Source: Oscillibacter valericigenes
GTDB taxonomy: Bacteria > Bacillota > Clostridia > Oscillospirales > Oscillospiraceae
Direction: 5' to 3'
Assembly: GCF_021531915.1 (NCBI RefSeq)
Contig: NZ_JAFBIV010000020.1
Coordinates: 1 to 37,334, forward strand
Length of the DNA: 37,334 bases
Positions 15,423 through 23,131 of the stretch are shown here, piece after piece (within the stretch, counting starts at the first letter, position 1; each line of letters begins with the position of its first letter). Below the pieces are notes generated by a model that had not been told where the DNA came from, did not search any database, and worked only from the letters and a program-made list of their open reading frames with translations. Position numbers and translations under genes: made by a program.

Positions 15423-15457
15423 ATTATAGGGCAGGCATCCCGGAAAAGCCGTCGCAA
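15423..15457 (-). promoter_or_regulatory. Putative spoIIGA promoter with long spacer
   Basis: The minus strand has TATAAT (15423-15428) and a -35-like TTGCGA (15452-15457) at 23 bp instead of 17. The -35 lies in TTTTGCGAC, which partly resembles a Spo0A box. Known: the Bacillus spoIIG promoter also has an over-long spacer and depends on Spo0A. Confidence 0.45.
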
Positions 15458-15468
15458 AAGGGCACAGA

Positions 15469-15499
15469 AAAAAGCCGGACAAACCGTCCGGCTCTTTTT
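15469..15499 (-). terminator. Terminator of the DUF951 pair
   Basis: The stem GCCGGAC / GTCCGGC (15474-15480 with 15486-15492) has A tracts before and T tracts after, so it can work in both directions. It is 20 bp after the stop of the 30-residue gene. Confidence 0.8.
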
Positions 15500-15512
15500 A
15501 TCATGCTGGTTC

Positions 15513-15605
15513 TCAGACGTAAGGCACGATCATAGAGGCTACCAGCGCCACGATCATGACCACTACCAGAGCCAATGCGATGGCCCGCGTCACTTTTTTG
15601 TTCAT
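15513..15605 (-). CDS. Small (30-residue) single-span membrane protein
   Basis: The frame MNKKVTRAIALALVVVMIVA... encodes a positively charged start and one hydrophobic helix ending in MIVPYV. Its ATG overlaps the DUF951 stop codon in an ATGA arrangement, with GGGGAGGAATCGAA upstream, so it is well placed for translational coupling. I know no function. It could also be read as a signal-anchor peptide. It is too short for family assignment; the ribosome-binding site, overlap and following terminator are the evidence that it is a gene. Confidence 0.65.
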   Translation of the reverse strand: MNKKVTRAIALALVVVMIVALVASMIVPYV

Positions 15606-15793
15606 TTCGATTCCTCCCCTGTCAGGATTTTCCGGATGCTCTTTTCCGCCTTGCTGCGGGGCAGCATCAGCTCATGACCGCATCCCAGGCACTTCAGCTT
15701 GATATCCATGCCAACGCGCAAAATTTCCCACTGGGTACTGCCGCAGGGATGCGCTTTTTTTAACTCGACCTTATCGTGCAGATGCAGGTCCAT
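15602..15793 (-). CDS. DUF951 domain-containing protein
   Basis: The 63-residue protein matches DUF951 along its whole length: VELKKAHPCGSTQWEILRVG, then DIKLKCLGCGHELMLPRSKAEKSIRKIL. The Cys at the HPCG motif and the CLGCG pair suggest metal binding. Known: DUF951 proteins are small, widespread in Firmicutes, often near chromosome-maintenance genes, and of unproven role, possibly nucleic-acid binding. It overlaps the 30-residue membrane protein by 4 bp. Start ATG at 15793, preceded by AGGAGGGGTAAT. Confidence 0.9.
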   Translation of the reverse strand: MDLHLHDKVELKKAHPCGSTQWEILRVGMDIKLKCLGCGHELMLPRSKAEKSIRKILTGEESK

Positions 15794-15883
15794 ATTACCC
15801 CTCCTGTCAATCCATGCCCTTCCGGCGCATATAGTACGTTACCAAACAAATTATAAAGCCGCCTGCGCGGCAGATAGGATGCG

Positions 15884-16822
15884 ATGTCGATGCCGGAAAA
15901 CAAAACGTTCCCGCCGGAGGGCCTGCGCCCCCCTGCTGTTCACACCCTGCAATCACTGAAAAGCGCTGTGGAAAGCGGTGAGATCCTGGAAGCTGTGGCC
16001 CTGCGCTGTGATGTGAACCACACGCTTCACTTCTCTCTGAACGGCATCCGTGCCGTGATGCAGCGTGAGGAGATCAATGCCCCCTGGATTAGCGGTTCTG
16101 ACCGGGATATTGCCATATTGTCAAGGGTTGGCAAGCCAACTTGCTTTACAGTCCAGGAAATCCTTACCGATGAAAAAGGCGCTCCGGTGGCCCGTCTCAG
16201 CCGCCGTGCGGCCCAGGAGAAGGCCATGGAGTATTTTCTGCAGTGCCTGCGCCCCGGTTCTGTCCTCGCCTGCCGGGCGACCCGGCTGGAATCCTTCGGC
16301 GTCTTTCTGGACATAGGCTGCGGTATTGTCGCCATGCTGCCCATCGAACACATTTCCGTCTCCCGCATCTCCCATACGAAAGAGCGGTTCCGGGCTGGCC
16401 AGAAAATTCTGGCTGTGGTTCTGTCCATCGACCCGGAGCGACGCCGATTCACCATGACCCACCGGGAACTGCTGGGCACCTGGATGGAGAACGCCAGCTG
16501 GTTCCGTCCCGGCGAAACCGTTCCGGGAGTGGTCCGCAGCGTCCAGCCCTACGGCAGCTTCATCGAACTGACTCCCAACCTCTCCGGTCTGGCGGATACC
16601 CGGGAGGATCTGACGACCGGTGACCGGGTCTCGGTCTTCATCAAGAGCATCCGCCCGGAGCGGATGAAGATCAAGCTCCAAGTCATCGAAAAGCTCCCGC
16701 CGGACAGCACGCTGCCGGATCTGAAATACCAGATCACCGACGGTGTCCTGGACCGCTGGGTCTATTCACCGCCCAATTATGAAAAGGCACCGGTGGAAAC
16801 GGTGTTTTTGCAAGACGGCTGA
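15884..16822 (+). CDS. S1 RNA-binding domain protein (ribosomal S1-like)
   Basis: The 312-residue protein has two clear S1 domains: residues about 124-196 (GSVLACRATRLESFGVFLDIG ... split before RFRAGQKILAVVLSID) and about 209-267 (GETVPGVVRSVQPYGSFIEL ... GDRVSVFIKSI). A degenerate S1-like segment may lie at 34-107. Known: S1 domains bind single-stranded RNA; short S1-like proteins in Firmicutes are often annotated as 30S protein S1 but their role in translation is uncertain. The start ATG follows GATAGGATGCG; a second ATG two codons later is possible. The gene converges with rarA, with only 10 bp between the stop codons and no separate terminator. Confidence 0.85.
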   Translation: MSMPENKTFPPEGLRPPAVHTLQSLKSAVESGEILEAVALRCDVNHTLHFSLNGIRAVMQREEINAPWISGSDRDIAILSRVGKPTCFTVQEILTDEKGAPVARLSRRAAQEKAMEYFLQCLRPGSVLACRATRLESFGVFLDIGCGIVAMLPIEHISVSRISHTKERFRAGQKILAVVLSIDPERRRFTMTHRELLGTWMENASWFRPGETVPGVVRSVQPYGSFIELTPNLSGLADTREDLTTGDRVSVFIKSIRPERMKIKLQVIEKLPPDSTLPDLKYQITDGVLDRWVYSPPNYEKAPVETVFLQDG

Positions 16823-16832
16823 CCGGGCAATC

Positions 16833-18101
16833 TCACAGCTCCCGACCTTTAATCTTCTCCCAGTATGCCTTGGCGGCCTGCTCCGTCTTGTTGTCGCCCC
16901 ATTCATAATAGCGGGCGTTTTTCAGCACGTCCGGCAAATACTGCTGCTCCACCCAGCGGTTGGGGAAATCGTGGGGATACAGGTAGTGCTGTTGGTTGTC
17001 AAAGCCGGTGGTATCGGCGTGGACATTCTGCAAGCACCGGGGGATATCGCCGCTCTTTCCCTTTTTCAGGTCCGACATAGCGGCAATGATGGCGTTGTGG
17101 GCGGTATTGGACTTGGGAGCCGTGGCCAGCAGGATGGCGGCCTCCGCCAGGGGCAGCCGGGCCTCCGGCAGCCCCACCTGCAGAGCCGCGTCCACGCAGG
17201 CCTTGGTTACCACAATGGCCTGGGGGTATGCCAGTCCCACGTCCTCGGCGGCGATCACCAGCAGCCGTCGGCAGGGAGACAACAGGTCTCCCGCCTCCAG
17301 CAGGCGGCCCAGGTAATGGACCGCCGCATCCGGGTCGCTGCCCCGGATGGACTTCTGCAAAGCGGACAGGATGTCGTAGTGCGCGTCGCCGTCCCGGTCA
17401 TAGCGCATGGCGCTGCGCTGGGACACCTGGACCGCATCCTCTACGGTCAGATGCAGTTCGCCCTTTTTCACCTCCGCCGCCTGGCAGAGGAGCTCCACGG
17501 CGTTAATGGCCTTCCGCACATCGCCGCCGCAGGCGGTGGCAATGTGAAGCGGCACATCCGCATCCCAGCTGAGGGGCAGCTCACTGCGCGCCTGTTCGAT
17601 TTTCAGCGCCCGCAGGACCGCAGGCTCCGCCTCCCGGGCTGTGACAGCCTTGAACTCAAAGACGGTGCTGCGGGACAGCAAAGCACTGTATACGTAGAAA
17701 TACGGGTTCTCCGTGGTAGAAGCGATCAGGGTCAGCTTTCCGTTCTCCATGAACTCCAGCAAACTCTGCTGCTGCTTTTTGTTGAAATACTGGATCTCGT
17801 CCAGATACAGCAAAATGCCACCCGGCGCCAGCAAAGTCCCCACATCAGCAATAATGTCTTTGATATCCTGCAGGGACGCCGTGGTGGCGTTGAGCCGGTA
17901 CAGGGTCTTGTTGGTCTTTTCGGCGATGATGTTGGCCACCGTGGTCTTTCCGGTGCCGGAGGGGCCATAAAACACCATGTTGGCGTCGGCGCCCTTCTCG
18001 ATCAGACGGCGGAGCACCGCGCCGGGAGCCAGCAGGTGCCGCTGTCCCACCACCTCATCCAGGGTCCTGGGCCGTATCTCGTCCGCTAAAGGCCGCTTCA
18101 T
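16833..18101 (-). CDS. rarA: Replication-associated recombination protein A (RarA/MgsA AAA+ ATPase)
   Basis: The 422-residue AAA+ ATPase starts MKRPLADEIRPRTLDEVVGQ, has Walker A GPSGTGKTT (residues 46-54), Walker B LLYLDEI (98-103, with DE at 101-102), sensor 1 in LTLIASTTENPYF, and the C-terminal tetramerisation domain (YDILSALQKSIRGSDPDAA ... YPHDFPNRWVEQQYLP). Known: RarA acts at stalled replication forks and gaps. The start ATG at 18101 follows GAAGGGAGGCGCGCC. The frame stays open far upstream, antisense to nth, but that is a shadow. It is divergent from nth. Confidence 0.95.
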   Translation of the reverse strand: MKRPLADEIRPRTLDEVVGQRHLLAPGAVLRRLIEKGADANMVFYGPSGTGKTTVANIIAEKTNKTLYRLNATTASLQDIKDIIADVGTLLAPGGILLYLDEIQYFNKKQQQSLLEFMENGKLTLIASTTENPYFYVYSALLSRSTVFEFKAVTAREAEPAVLRALKIEQARSELPLSWDADVPLHIATACGGDVRKAINAVELLCQAAEVKKGELHLTVEDAVQVSQRSAMRYDRDGDAHYDILSALQKSIRGSDPDAAVHYLGRLLEAGDLLSPCRRLLVIAAEDVGLAYPQAIVVTKACVDAALQVGLPEARLPLAEAAILLATAPKSNTAHNAIIAAMSDLKKGKSGDIPRCLQNVHADTTGFDNQQHYLYPHDFPNRWVEQQYLPDVLKNARYYEWGDNKTEQAAKAYWEKIKGREL

Positions 18102-18224
18102 GGCGCGCCTCCCTTCTGTCATATCTGACTTGATATTGTACCACAGTGCGGCTGTAATTACCACGGTTTTTTCACTGGCCTTTTGCCGAAAGTTGTGGTA
18201 TCCTGTGGGCAAGAGGTGATCGAT

Positions 18225-18875
18225 ATGAAATCCAAAGCCGCCCTGAAGCGGATCATCGAGATGTTGAAGGAGCTCTATCCCGACGGGCTCTGTTCCCTGC
18301 AATATGAAAAAGACTATGAGCTGCTGTTTGCGGTGCGGCTTTCCGCCCAGTGCACCGACGAGCGGGTCAACAAGGTGACCCCCGCCCTCTTTGCCCGCTT
18401 CCCGACCCTGGAGAGCTTCGCGGAGGCGGACCCCAAAGAAGTGGGCGAATACATTCACTCCTGCGGCTTCTTCAACGGCAAGGCCAGGGACCTGGTGGCC
18501 TGCGCCCAGCAGATTCTGGAGAAACACGGCGGAAAGGTCCCCGGGACCATGGAGGAGCTGACCGCCCTCCCCGGCGTGGGCCGCAAGACCGCCAACCTGA
18601 TTTTGGGGGACGTGTACGGCCAGCCCGCCTACGTCTGCGACACCCACTGCATCCGCATCACCGGACGGCTGGGGATCACGGATGGCTCCAAGGACCCCGT
18701 CCAGGTGGAGCGCCAACTGCGGGAGGTTCTGCCGCCCAAGGAATCCAACAACTTTTGCCACCGGATGGTGCTGTTCGGCCGGGATACCTGCACCGCCCGC
18801 AGTCCCAAGTGCGAAGGCTGCCCCCTGGCTGCCGACTGTGACACTGCCAAAGCCGCCCGGAAAGCCAAAAAATAA
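18225..18875 (+). CDS. nth: Endonuclease III
   Basis: The 216-residue DNA glycosylase/AP lyase removes oxidised pyrimidines. The helix-hairpin-helix LPGVGRKTANLIL holds catalytic Lys121; Asp139 in VCDTHCIRI is the second catalytic residue. The C-terminal [4Fe-4S] motif C-x6-C-x2-C-x5-C is intact (Cys189, 196, 199, 205). The start ATG at 18225 follows AAGAGGTGATCGAT. It faces rarA across a 123-bp divergent intergenic region in which no clear promoter pair could be assigned. A terminator follows directly. Confidence 0.96.
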   Translation: MKSKAALKRIIEMLKELYPDGLCSLQYEKDYELLFAVRLSAQCTDERVNKVTPALFARFPTLESFAEADPKEVGEYIHSCGFFNGKARDLVACAQQILEKHGGKVPGTMEELTALPGVGRKTANLILGDVYGQPAYVCDTHCIRITGRLGITDGSKDPVQVERQLREVLPPKESNNFCHRMVLFGRDTCTARSPKCEGCPLAADCDTAKAARKAKK

Positions 18876-18885
18876 GATCTGCCTC

Positions 18886-18917
18886 GTGCCTGCGCCATTT
18901 GCGCAGGCACTTTTTTT
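18886..18917 (+). terminator. nth terminator
   Basis: The stem GTGCCTGCGC / GCGCAGGCAC (18886-18895 with 18901-18910) is followed by seven T residues. Confidence 0.92.
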
Positions 18918-18965
18918 CTTCTCACTTCATATACTGGTCCAGAACCGTGAGAACAAGGAGGCATT

Positions 18966-19223
18966 ATGGACGATATGACGGCACGGCTGGCCCAACAGCT
19001 GAAAAACAACCCCGCAATGCTGCGCTCCCTGATGCAGTCCCGGGACGGACAGATGCTCATGCAGATGCTGACCCAGGGAGACCGGGGCGCCGGTCTGCAG
19101 CGGGCGGCCCAGGAGGCCGCCAAAGGGAACCCTGCGGAAATGGCATCCATGATCCAGCGCATCATGCAGAGCCCGGAGGGCGCGGCCTTGGTGGACCGCA
19201 TCAACAAGGCTGTTCAGAAATAA
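18966..19223 (+). CDS. Small Met/Gln-rich helical protein, first gene of an unknown trio
   Basis: The 85-residue protein (MDDMTARLAQQLKNNPAML...) has no signal peptide or membrane span. It is predicted helical by eye, with repeated short Met/Gln/Arg helices (LMQSRDGQMLMQML, MASMIQRIMQSPEGAAL). The ribosome-binding site AAGGAGG lies 4 nt before the ATG. No family is recognised. It is the first of three closely spaced small genes (gaps of 24 and 3 bp) bounded by terminators at 18886-18917 and 20052-20081, so they form a self-contained operon. The MLRSLMQSRDGQ and NPDAMAQIMQLAQSL segments of genes 1 and 2 resemble each other weakly. Confidence 0.8.
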   Translation: MDDMTARLAQQLKNNPAMLRSLMQSRDGQMLMQMLTQGDRGAGLQRAAQEAAKGNPAEMASMIQRIMQSPEGAALVDRINKAVQK

Positions 19224-19247
19224 GGAAGGGAAAGGCGGTAGGCACGG

Positions 19248-19685
19248 ATGGCGGAATTCGACGAAAAACTCAACAGTATTCTGTCCAATCCGGACGCTAT
19301 GGCCCAGATCATGCAGCTGGCGCAGTCCCTCTCCGGAGACAGCCAGGGGACGGCATCTCCCCAACCGCCACCAGCATCTGCTCCTCCGCAGCAGCCGGCA
19401 TCTGCCCCGCCTGTACAGCCCTTTTCCCGGCCTCCGGCACCACCGCCACAGGGAGGAGCGGACCTACTGTCTTCCTTGACAGGCGGCATGGATCCCACTC
19501 TGCTGATGAAGCTGATGCCCCTCGTCCAGGAGCTGGGGAGTCAGAACGACTCCAACACCCGCCAGTTGCTCTATGCGCTGCGGCCCTATCTGAAGCCGGA
19601 GCGGCAGGAAAAGGTGGAGCGCGCTCTGCAGCTGGCCCGCCTGTTCCATCTGGGGAAGAAATTCCTGTCGGAGTGGGGAGGCTGA
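19248..19685 (+). CDS. Small protein with Pro-rich linker, second gene of the unknown trio
   Basis: The 145-residue protein has three parts: an N-terminal helical segment (FDEKLNSILSNPDAMAQIM), a Pro/Ala/Gln-rich linker at about residues 34-77, and a C-terminal helical domain (DPTLLMKLMPLVQELGSQN, then LLYALRPYLKPERQEKVERAL and LARLFHLGKKFL). The C-terminal half looks like a folded helical repeat; no named family is recognised. No signal peptide is present. A GGAAGGGAAAGGCGG stretch upstream can serve as ribosome-binding site. The third gene starts 3 bp after its stop, so translation is likely coupled. Confidence 0.8.
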   Translation: MAEFDEKLNSILSNPDAMAQIMQLAQSLSGDSQGTASPQPPPASAPPQQPASAPPVQPFSRPPAPPPQGGADLLSSLTGGMDPTLLMKLMPLVQELGSQNDSNTRQLLYALRPYLKPERQEKVERALQLARLFHLGKKFLSEWGG

Positions 19686-19688
19686 GCC

Positions 19689-20048
19689 ATGTATAACCGG
19701 TACATTCGCAACGACAACGGCGTCTATACCCGTATCCCCCAGGAGGAGCGGCAGCAACAACCGCAGCAGCCGCCACAGCAGCAATCACCGCGGCAGCCCC
19801 CTCCCCCGGGACCTCCGCCGCCCCAGACAGGCGGTCAGCAGCGTCCTCCTCCGCCACCCCCTCCGTCAGGTGGAAACAGCTGCCGCTCAGATGGACTTAC
19901 CGGTTTTCTCCGGCACTTTCTGGACCAGCTGCATCTGGACCATGTGGATACAGGGGACCTGATCCTGCTGGTCCTGCTGTTCTTCCTGTTCCGGGAAGAC
20001 GCCGATGAGGAGTTGCTGGTGGCCCTGGGGCTGCTGCTGATCTTATGA
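19689..20048 (+). CDS. Pro/Gln-rich small protein with C-terminal hydrophobic segments, third gene of the unknown trio
   Basis: The 119-residue protein begins MYNRYIRNDNGVYTRIP, continues as a Pro/Gln-rich low-complexity region (about residues 19-62, with runs of seven prolines), and ends in DTGDLILLVLLFFLFRE and DEELLVALGLLLIL, two hydrophobic stretches that could dip into a membrane or mediate assembly. The ribosome-binding site GGGGAGG lies in the end of the previous gene. No family is recognised. The architecture (disordered surface-like arm plus hydrophobic tail) would fit a structural or coat-like protein in this spore-former, but that is speculation. Confidence 0.8.
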   Translation: MYNRYIRNDNGVYTRIPQEERQQQPQQPPQQQSPRQPPPPGPPPPQTGGQQRPPPPPPPSGGNSCRSDGLTGFLRHFLDQLHLDHVDTGDLILLVLLFFLFREDADEELLVALGLLLIL

Positions 20049-20051
20049 AAT

Positions 20052-20081
20052 AAGGACGGAGCTTTCGCTCCGTCCTTTTTT
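20052..20081 (+). terminator. Terminator after the small-protein trio
   Basis: AAGGACGGAGC pairs with GCTCCGTCCTT around TTTC, with a T tract on the plus strand. The opposite-strand gene stops at 20086, so it probably serves both directions. Confidence 0.88.
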
Positions 20082-20085
20082 GCTG

Positions 20086-20823
20086 TTAAAATAAACTGGT
20101 GCCGTCCGGCAAGGTGAATTCCGTGGCCGCTGGCTCTGTCTGATCCACGGTCAGTGCCTCCATCCGGTAGACCCGCTCACCATCCATCAGCTTTTCCGCC
20201 GCCACCAGCAGTCCGGTATCCACGCTGACCCAATAACACAGTTGACTGTTCTCCTCCGATGCTTCTACATAAATGCACCGGATATCGGACAAGACCCGAT
20301 AATCTGCTGTGGAAATTGCCTCCACAGGCAGGTCCAGGATGTCCTCGTAGGTAGGAATACACTGCTCGTTGTCCGCTGAGACCCCCCCCACCGTGGAGTG
20401 ATAGATCGCGGTCTCGTTGTTGTACCAGACGCAGGTCTCCTCCGGCCCGATGATACTGTGACGCACCCGGCCGTCCGGCATGGTCCGGTCCATACGGGTC
20501 CAGCCGCCGCTGACAGTCACTGTGGTCTCATAGGAACCGCTTCCGGTGCTCCAGAACTGCTCCACCGTGACCGTCCGCCGGTAGGCCTCCGGCCGGGACA
20601 AGGTGGCAATGGCGGACTGCACGGTCGCCGGCGCGATCTCCACTACTGTCAGGGCATCTCCGTCAGTGCCGGGCTCCTCCGCGATCTGGTCAGATGCGGC
20701 TGTGGTATCCGGCAAAACGATGTGCTCCGGGCGGTGCAGGGTATTCATCAGCATGATGACCACCACGATCACGGTACCTACAATAAAGCTCCAGGTGATC
20801 CAGTTGAGATTCCGCTTGTCCAC
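20086..20823 (-). CDS. Membrane-anchored extracytoplasmic protein of unknown function
   Basis: The 245-residue product has one N-terminal transmembrane anchor (WITWSFIVGTVIVVVIMLM) and an extracytoplasmic domain of alternating strands (YETTVTVSGGWTRMDRTMPD, CVWYNNETAIYHS, YRVLSDIRCIYVEAS, LCYWVSVDTGLLVAAEKL). This pattern is reminiscent of the LolA/outer-membrane-lipoprotein-sorting-like fold seen in Gram-positive anchored proteins, but no motif proves it. The start is a GTG at 20823 with GGGAGGAGGG at 6-7 nt. It follows wecB after 28 bp and is the last gene of the trpS-tagO-wecB run, so a link to envelope polymer assembly is plausible but unproven. Confidence 0.75.
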   Translation of the reverse strand: MDKRNLNWITWSFIVGTVIVVVIMLMNTLHRPEHIVLPDTTAASDQIAEEPGTDGDALTVVEIAPATVQSAIATLSRPEAYRRTVTVEQFWSTGSGSYETTVTVSGGWTRMDRTMPDGRVRHSIIGPEETCVWYNNETAIYHSTVGGVSADNEQCIPTYEDILDLPVEAISTADYRVLSDIRCIYVEASEENSQLCYWVSVDTGLLVAAEKLMDGERVYRMEALTVDQTEPAATEFTLPDGTSLF

Positions 20824-20851
20824 GCCTGCCCTCCTCCCGTTTTTTCATCGT

Positions 20852-21997
20852 TCAGGTCTGATAATCCTCCGGCTTTTCTCCTCTGCCGAAGTGCCAGAGG
20901 ATGGCGTCGGCGATCCGGCGGCAGGCATTGCCGTCACCGTAGGGGTTCACCGCGTGGGCCATTCTGGCGTAGGCGTCCTTGTCCCGGATCAGGCGGTGTG
21001 CCATGGTGACGATGTCATCCTGGACCACACCGGCCAGCTTCACGGTACCGGCGGCTACAGCCTCGGGCCGCTCCGTCTCCCGGCGCAGCACCAGGACAGG
21101 CTTGCCCAGGGCGGGAGCCTCCTCCTGCAGGCCGCCGGAGTCCGTCATGACCATGTAGCAGCGGGCCATGAGATTGTGCATCTCGTCCGCCGGCAGCGGG
21201 TCGATCAGGTGGACCCGGGGCGCGCCACGCAAGTACTTGTCCACCGCCTCCCGGACCACCGGACTCAGGTGAACGGGATACACCAGCTCCACATCACGGT
21301 TCTCCTCGGCGATCTGCCGCAGGGCCAGCATGATGTGCTTCATGGGTTCGCCGTAGTTCTCCCGCCGGTGGCAGGTCACCAGGATGATCTTCTTCTCCCC
21401 GTAGGGCAGGTGGTTCAGTTCCTCCGTGGTGAAGTGATAGTCCTCCCGGACGGTGGTCTTCAGTGCGTCGATGACCGTGTTGCCGGTGATGAAGAGCCCA
21501 TTGGTGATGTTCTCTTTCAGAAGGTTGTTTTTGTTGTTGACCGTGGGACAGAAGTACAGGTCCGCAATGGAGGAGACCAGCTTCCGGTTCATCTCCTCTG
21601 GAAAGGGAGAATACTTGTCATAGGTTCTGAGTCCTGCCTCTACGTGGCCCACGGGCACCTGATGGTAAAAGGCTGCCAAGGCACCGGCAAAGGTGGTGGA
21701 GGTATCTCCATGGACCAGGATCATGTCCGGTTTCAGCGTCTCAATGGCCTCGTCCATGCCCAGCAGGCACTTGCTGGTAATGGTGGATAGGGTCTGACGA
21801 GGCGTCATGATGTCCAGGTCCCAGTCGGGCCTGACATCAAAAACCTCCAGCACGCTGTCCAGCATCTGGCGGTGCTGGGCAGTGACACAGCAGAGGCTCT
21901 CCACCTCCTCCCGGGCGGCCAGCTCCTTCACCAGGGGGCACATCTTGATGGCCTCCGGCCGGGTGCCGAACACGCTCATGATACGCAGCTTGTCCAT
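20852..21997 (-). CDS. wecB: UDP-N-acetylglucosamine 2-epimerase (non-hydrolysing)
   Basis: The 381-residue enzyme interconverts UDP-GlcNAc and UDP-ManNAc, the precursor for ManNAc-containing wall polymers. Landmarks: MSVFGTRPEAIKMCPLV at the start, VHGDTSTTFAGALAA, HVEAGLRTYDKYSPFPEEMNR, VTCHRRENYGEP and the UDP-binding TDSGGLQEEAPALGKPVLV. The start ATG at 21997 touches the stop codon of the upstream tagO-like gene (zero spacing) and has GAGGAAGG for ribosome binding. In Firmicutes the homologue MnaA feeds teichoic acid linkage-unit synthesis, consistent with the tagO neighbour. Confidence 0.95.
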   Translation of the reverse strand: MDKLRIMSVFGTRPEAIKMCPLVKELAAREEVESLCCVTAQHRQMLDSVLEVFDVRPDWDLDIMTPRQTLSTITSKCLLGMDEAIETLKPDMILVHGDTSTTFAGALAAFYHQVPVGHVEAGLRTYDKYSPFPEEMNRKLVSSIADLYFCPTVNNKNNLLKENITNGLFITGNTVIDALKTTVREDYHFTTEELNHLPYGEKKIILVTCHRRENYGEPMKHIMLALRQIAEENRDVELVYPVHLSPVVREAVDKYLRGAPRVHLIDPLPADEMHNLMARCYMVMTDSGGLQEEAPALGKPVLVLRRETERPEAVAAGTVKLAGVVQDDIVTMAHRLIRDKDAYARMAHAVNPYGDGNACRRIADAILWHFGRGEKPEDYQT

Positions 21998-23119
21998 TTA
22001 ACCTTCCTCGTCTTTCTTCTCTTCCTGGTGGTGTCCGTGCTCCTTCAGTTCCTCCAGTTCCTCGTGCAGTTCCTCCCGCACTTCCTTGGGGAACACCACG
22101 CGGGCGGCCACCACACCCACGATACACAGCGTCAGAAACAGCAGCATGGCCTTCTGCTCGCCGCCAGTGGTCAGCACCACGGCGGACAGACCCAAGATGG
22201 CAGAGATCACATACAGCGTGGCCACCGCCTGCTTCTGGTTCAGGCCCATATCAATGAGCCGGTGATGGATGTGGCTCCGGTCGGCATGCATAGGGCTCTG
22301 ACCGTGGGCAATGCGGCGGATAAAGGCGAAGGCCGTGTCGAAGATGGGCAGCCCCAGGATCAGGAAGGGCACCACAAAGGACACCACCGCGTAATACTTG
22401 AACAGGCCCTGGATGGACATGGTGGCCAGGATGAAGCCCAGGAAGGTTGCGCCGGTATCCCCCATGAACATCTTGGCGGGGTTCATGTTATAGGGCATGA
22501 ACCCCACGCAGGCGCCCACCAGGGCCGCCAGAACGATGGAGACCTGGGTCTGTCCCCCCACCAGGGCAATGACCAGCATGGTGGTGGCGGAGATGGCGGA
22601 GACGCCGTTGGCCAGGCCGTCCAGGCCGTCGATCAGGTTCACCGCATTGGTGATGGCCACGATCCACAGCACCGTAAAGGGCACGGACAGGCCGCCCAGC
22701 ACCCAATACAAACTCTGGGAAAAAATATTAGGATTGGAAAAGGCCAGGATCTGCACGCCATTCAGGGCGGGGATCAGGGCCGCCGCGATCTGGATCACGA
22801 ATTTCAGCATAGCCGGCAGGGCCATGATGTCATCCACCACACCCAGCACCACGATGATGACCGCACCCAGCAGGATGCTCTTCATCTCGGTGTTGATCTC
22901 CGCGAACAGCAGGATACTGACCATGAAGCCAATGAAAATGGCAAGGCCGCCCAGGCGCGGAATGGGCACCTTGTGCATCCGGCGGTTGTCCTTGGGCACG
23001 TCGATGGCGCCCACCTTGTAGGCGAAGGTCTTGACCACCGGCGTCATCAGGAAGCTGACCACCAGGGCCACCAGCAGCGCCAGCACCACATAGGCCACCA
23101 GCCGATTTTCGATCAACAT
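21998..23119 (-). CDS. tagO: Undecaprenyl-phosphate GlcNAc-1-phosphate transferase (TagO/WecA family)
   Basis: The 373-residue polytopic protein belongs to the MraY/WecA glycosyltransferase 4 family. Conserved parts: PKDNRRMHKVPIPRLGGLAIF, VVDDIMALPAMLKF with the Asp pair, NLIDGLDGLANGV, FMGDTGATFLGF and the HIHHRLIDMG motif typical of TagO/WecA rather than MraY. Known: it puts GlcNAc-1-phosphate on undecaprenyl phosphate, the first step of wall teichoic acid or similar polymers. The start ATG follows GGAGGAATGAC. The C terminus is Glu/His-rich (LEELKEHGHHQEEKKDEEG). It lies between trpS (12 bp) and wecB (0 bp). Confidence 0.92.
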   Translation of the reverse strand: MLIENRLVAYVVLALLVALVVSFLMTPVVKTFAYKVGAIDVPKDNRRMHKVPIPRLGGLAIFIGFMVSILLFAEINTEMKSILLGAVIIVVLGVVDDIMALPAMLKFVIQIAAALIPALNGVQILAFSNPNIFSQSLYWVLGGLSVPFTVLWIVAITNAVNLIDGLDGLANGVSAISATTMLVIALVGGQTQVSIVLAALVGACVGFMPYNMNPAKMFMGDTGATFLGFILATMSIQGLFKYYAVVSFVVPFLILGLPIFDTAFAFIRRIAHGQSPMHADRSHIHHRLIDMGLNQKQAVATLYVISAILGLSAVVLTTGGEQKAMLLFLTLCIVGVVAARVVFPKEVREELHEELEELKEHGHHQEEKKDEEG

Positions 23120-23131
23120 GTCATTCCTCCA

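Noticed and set aside
16743..18089. A long plus-strand frame antisense to rarA
   Set aside because: rarA has Walker motifs and a good start; the antisense product has no recognisable fold.
18102..18761. Upstream in-frame extension of rarA over nth
   Set aside because: The extension is antisense to catalytic nth sequence; the ATG at 18101 has a proper ribosome-binding site and the family N terminus.
19740..19870. Possible tandem repeat or CRISPR-like array of CAG/CCG units
   Set aside because: There are no regular repeats and spacers; it is low-complexity coding sequence for Pro/Gln runs.
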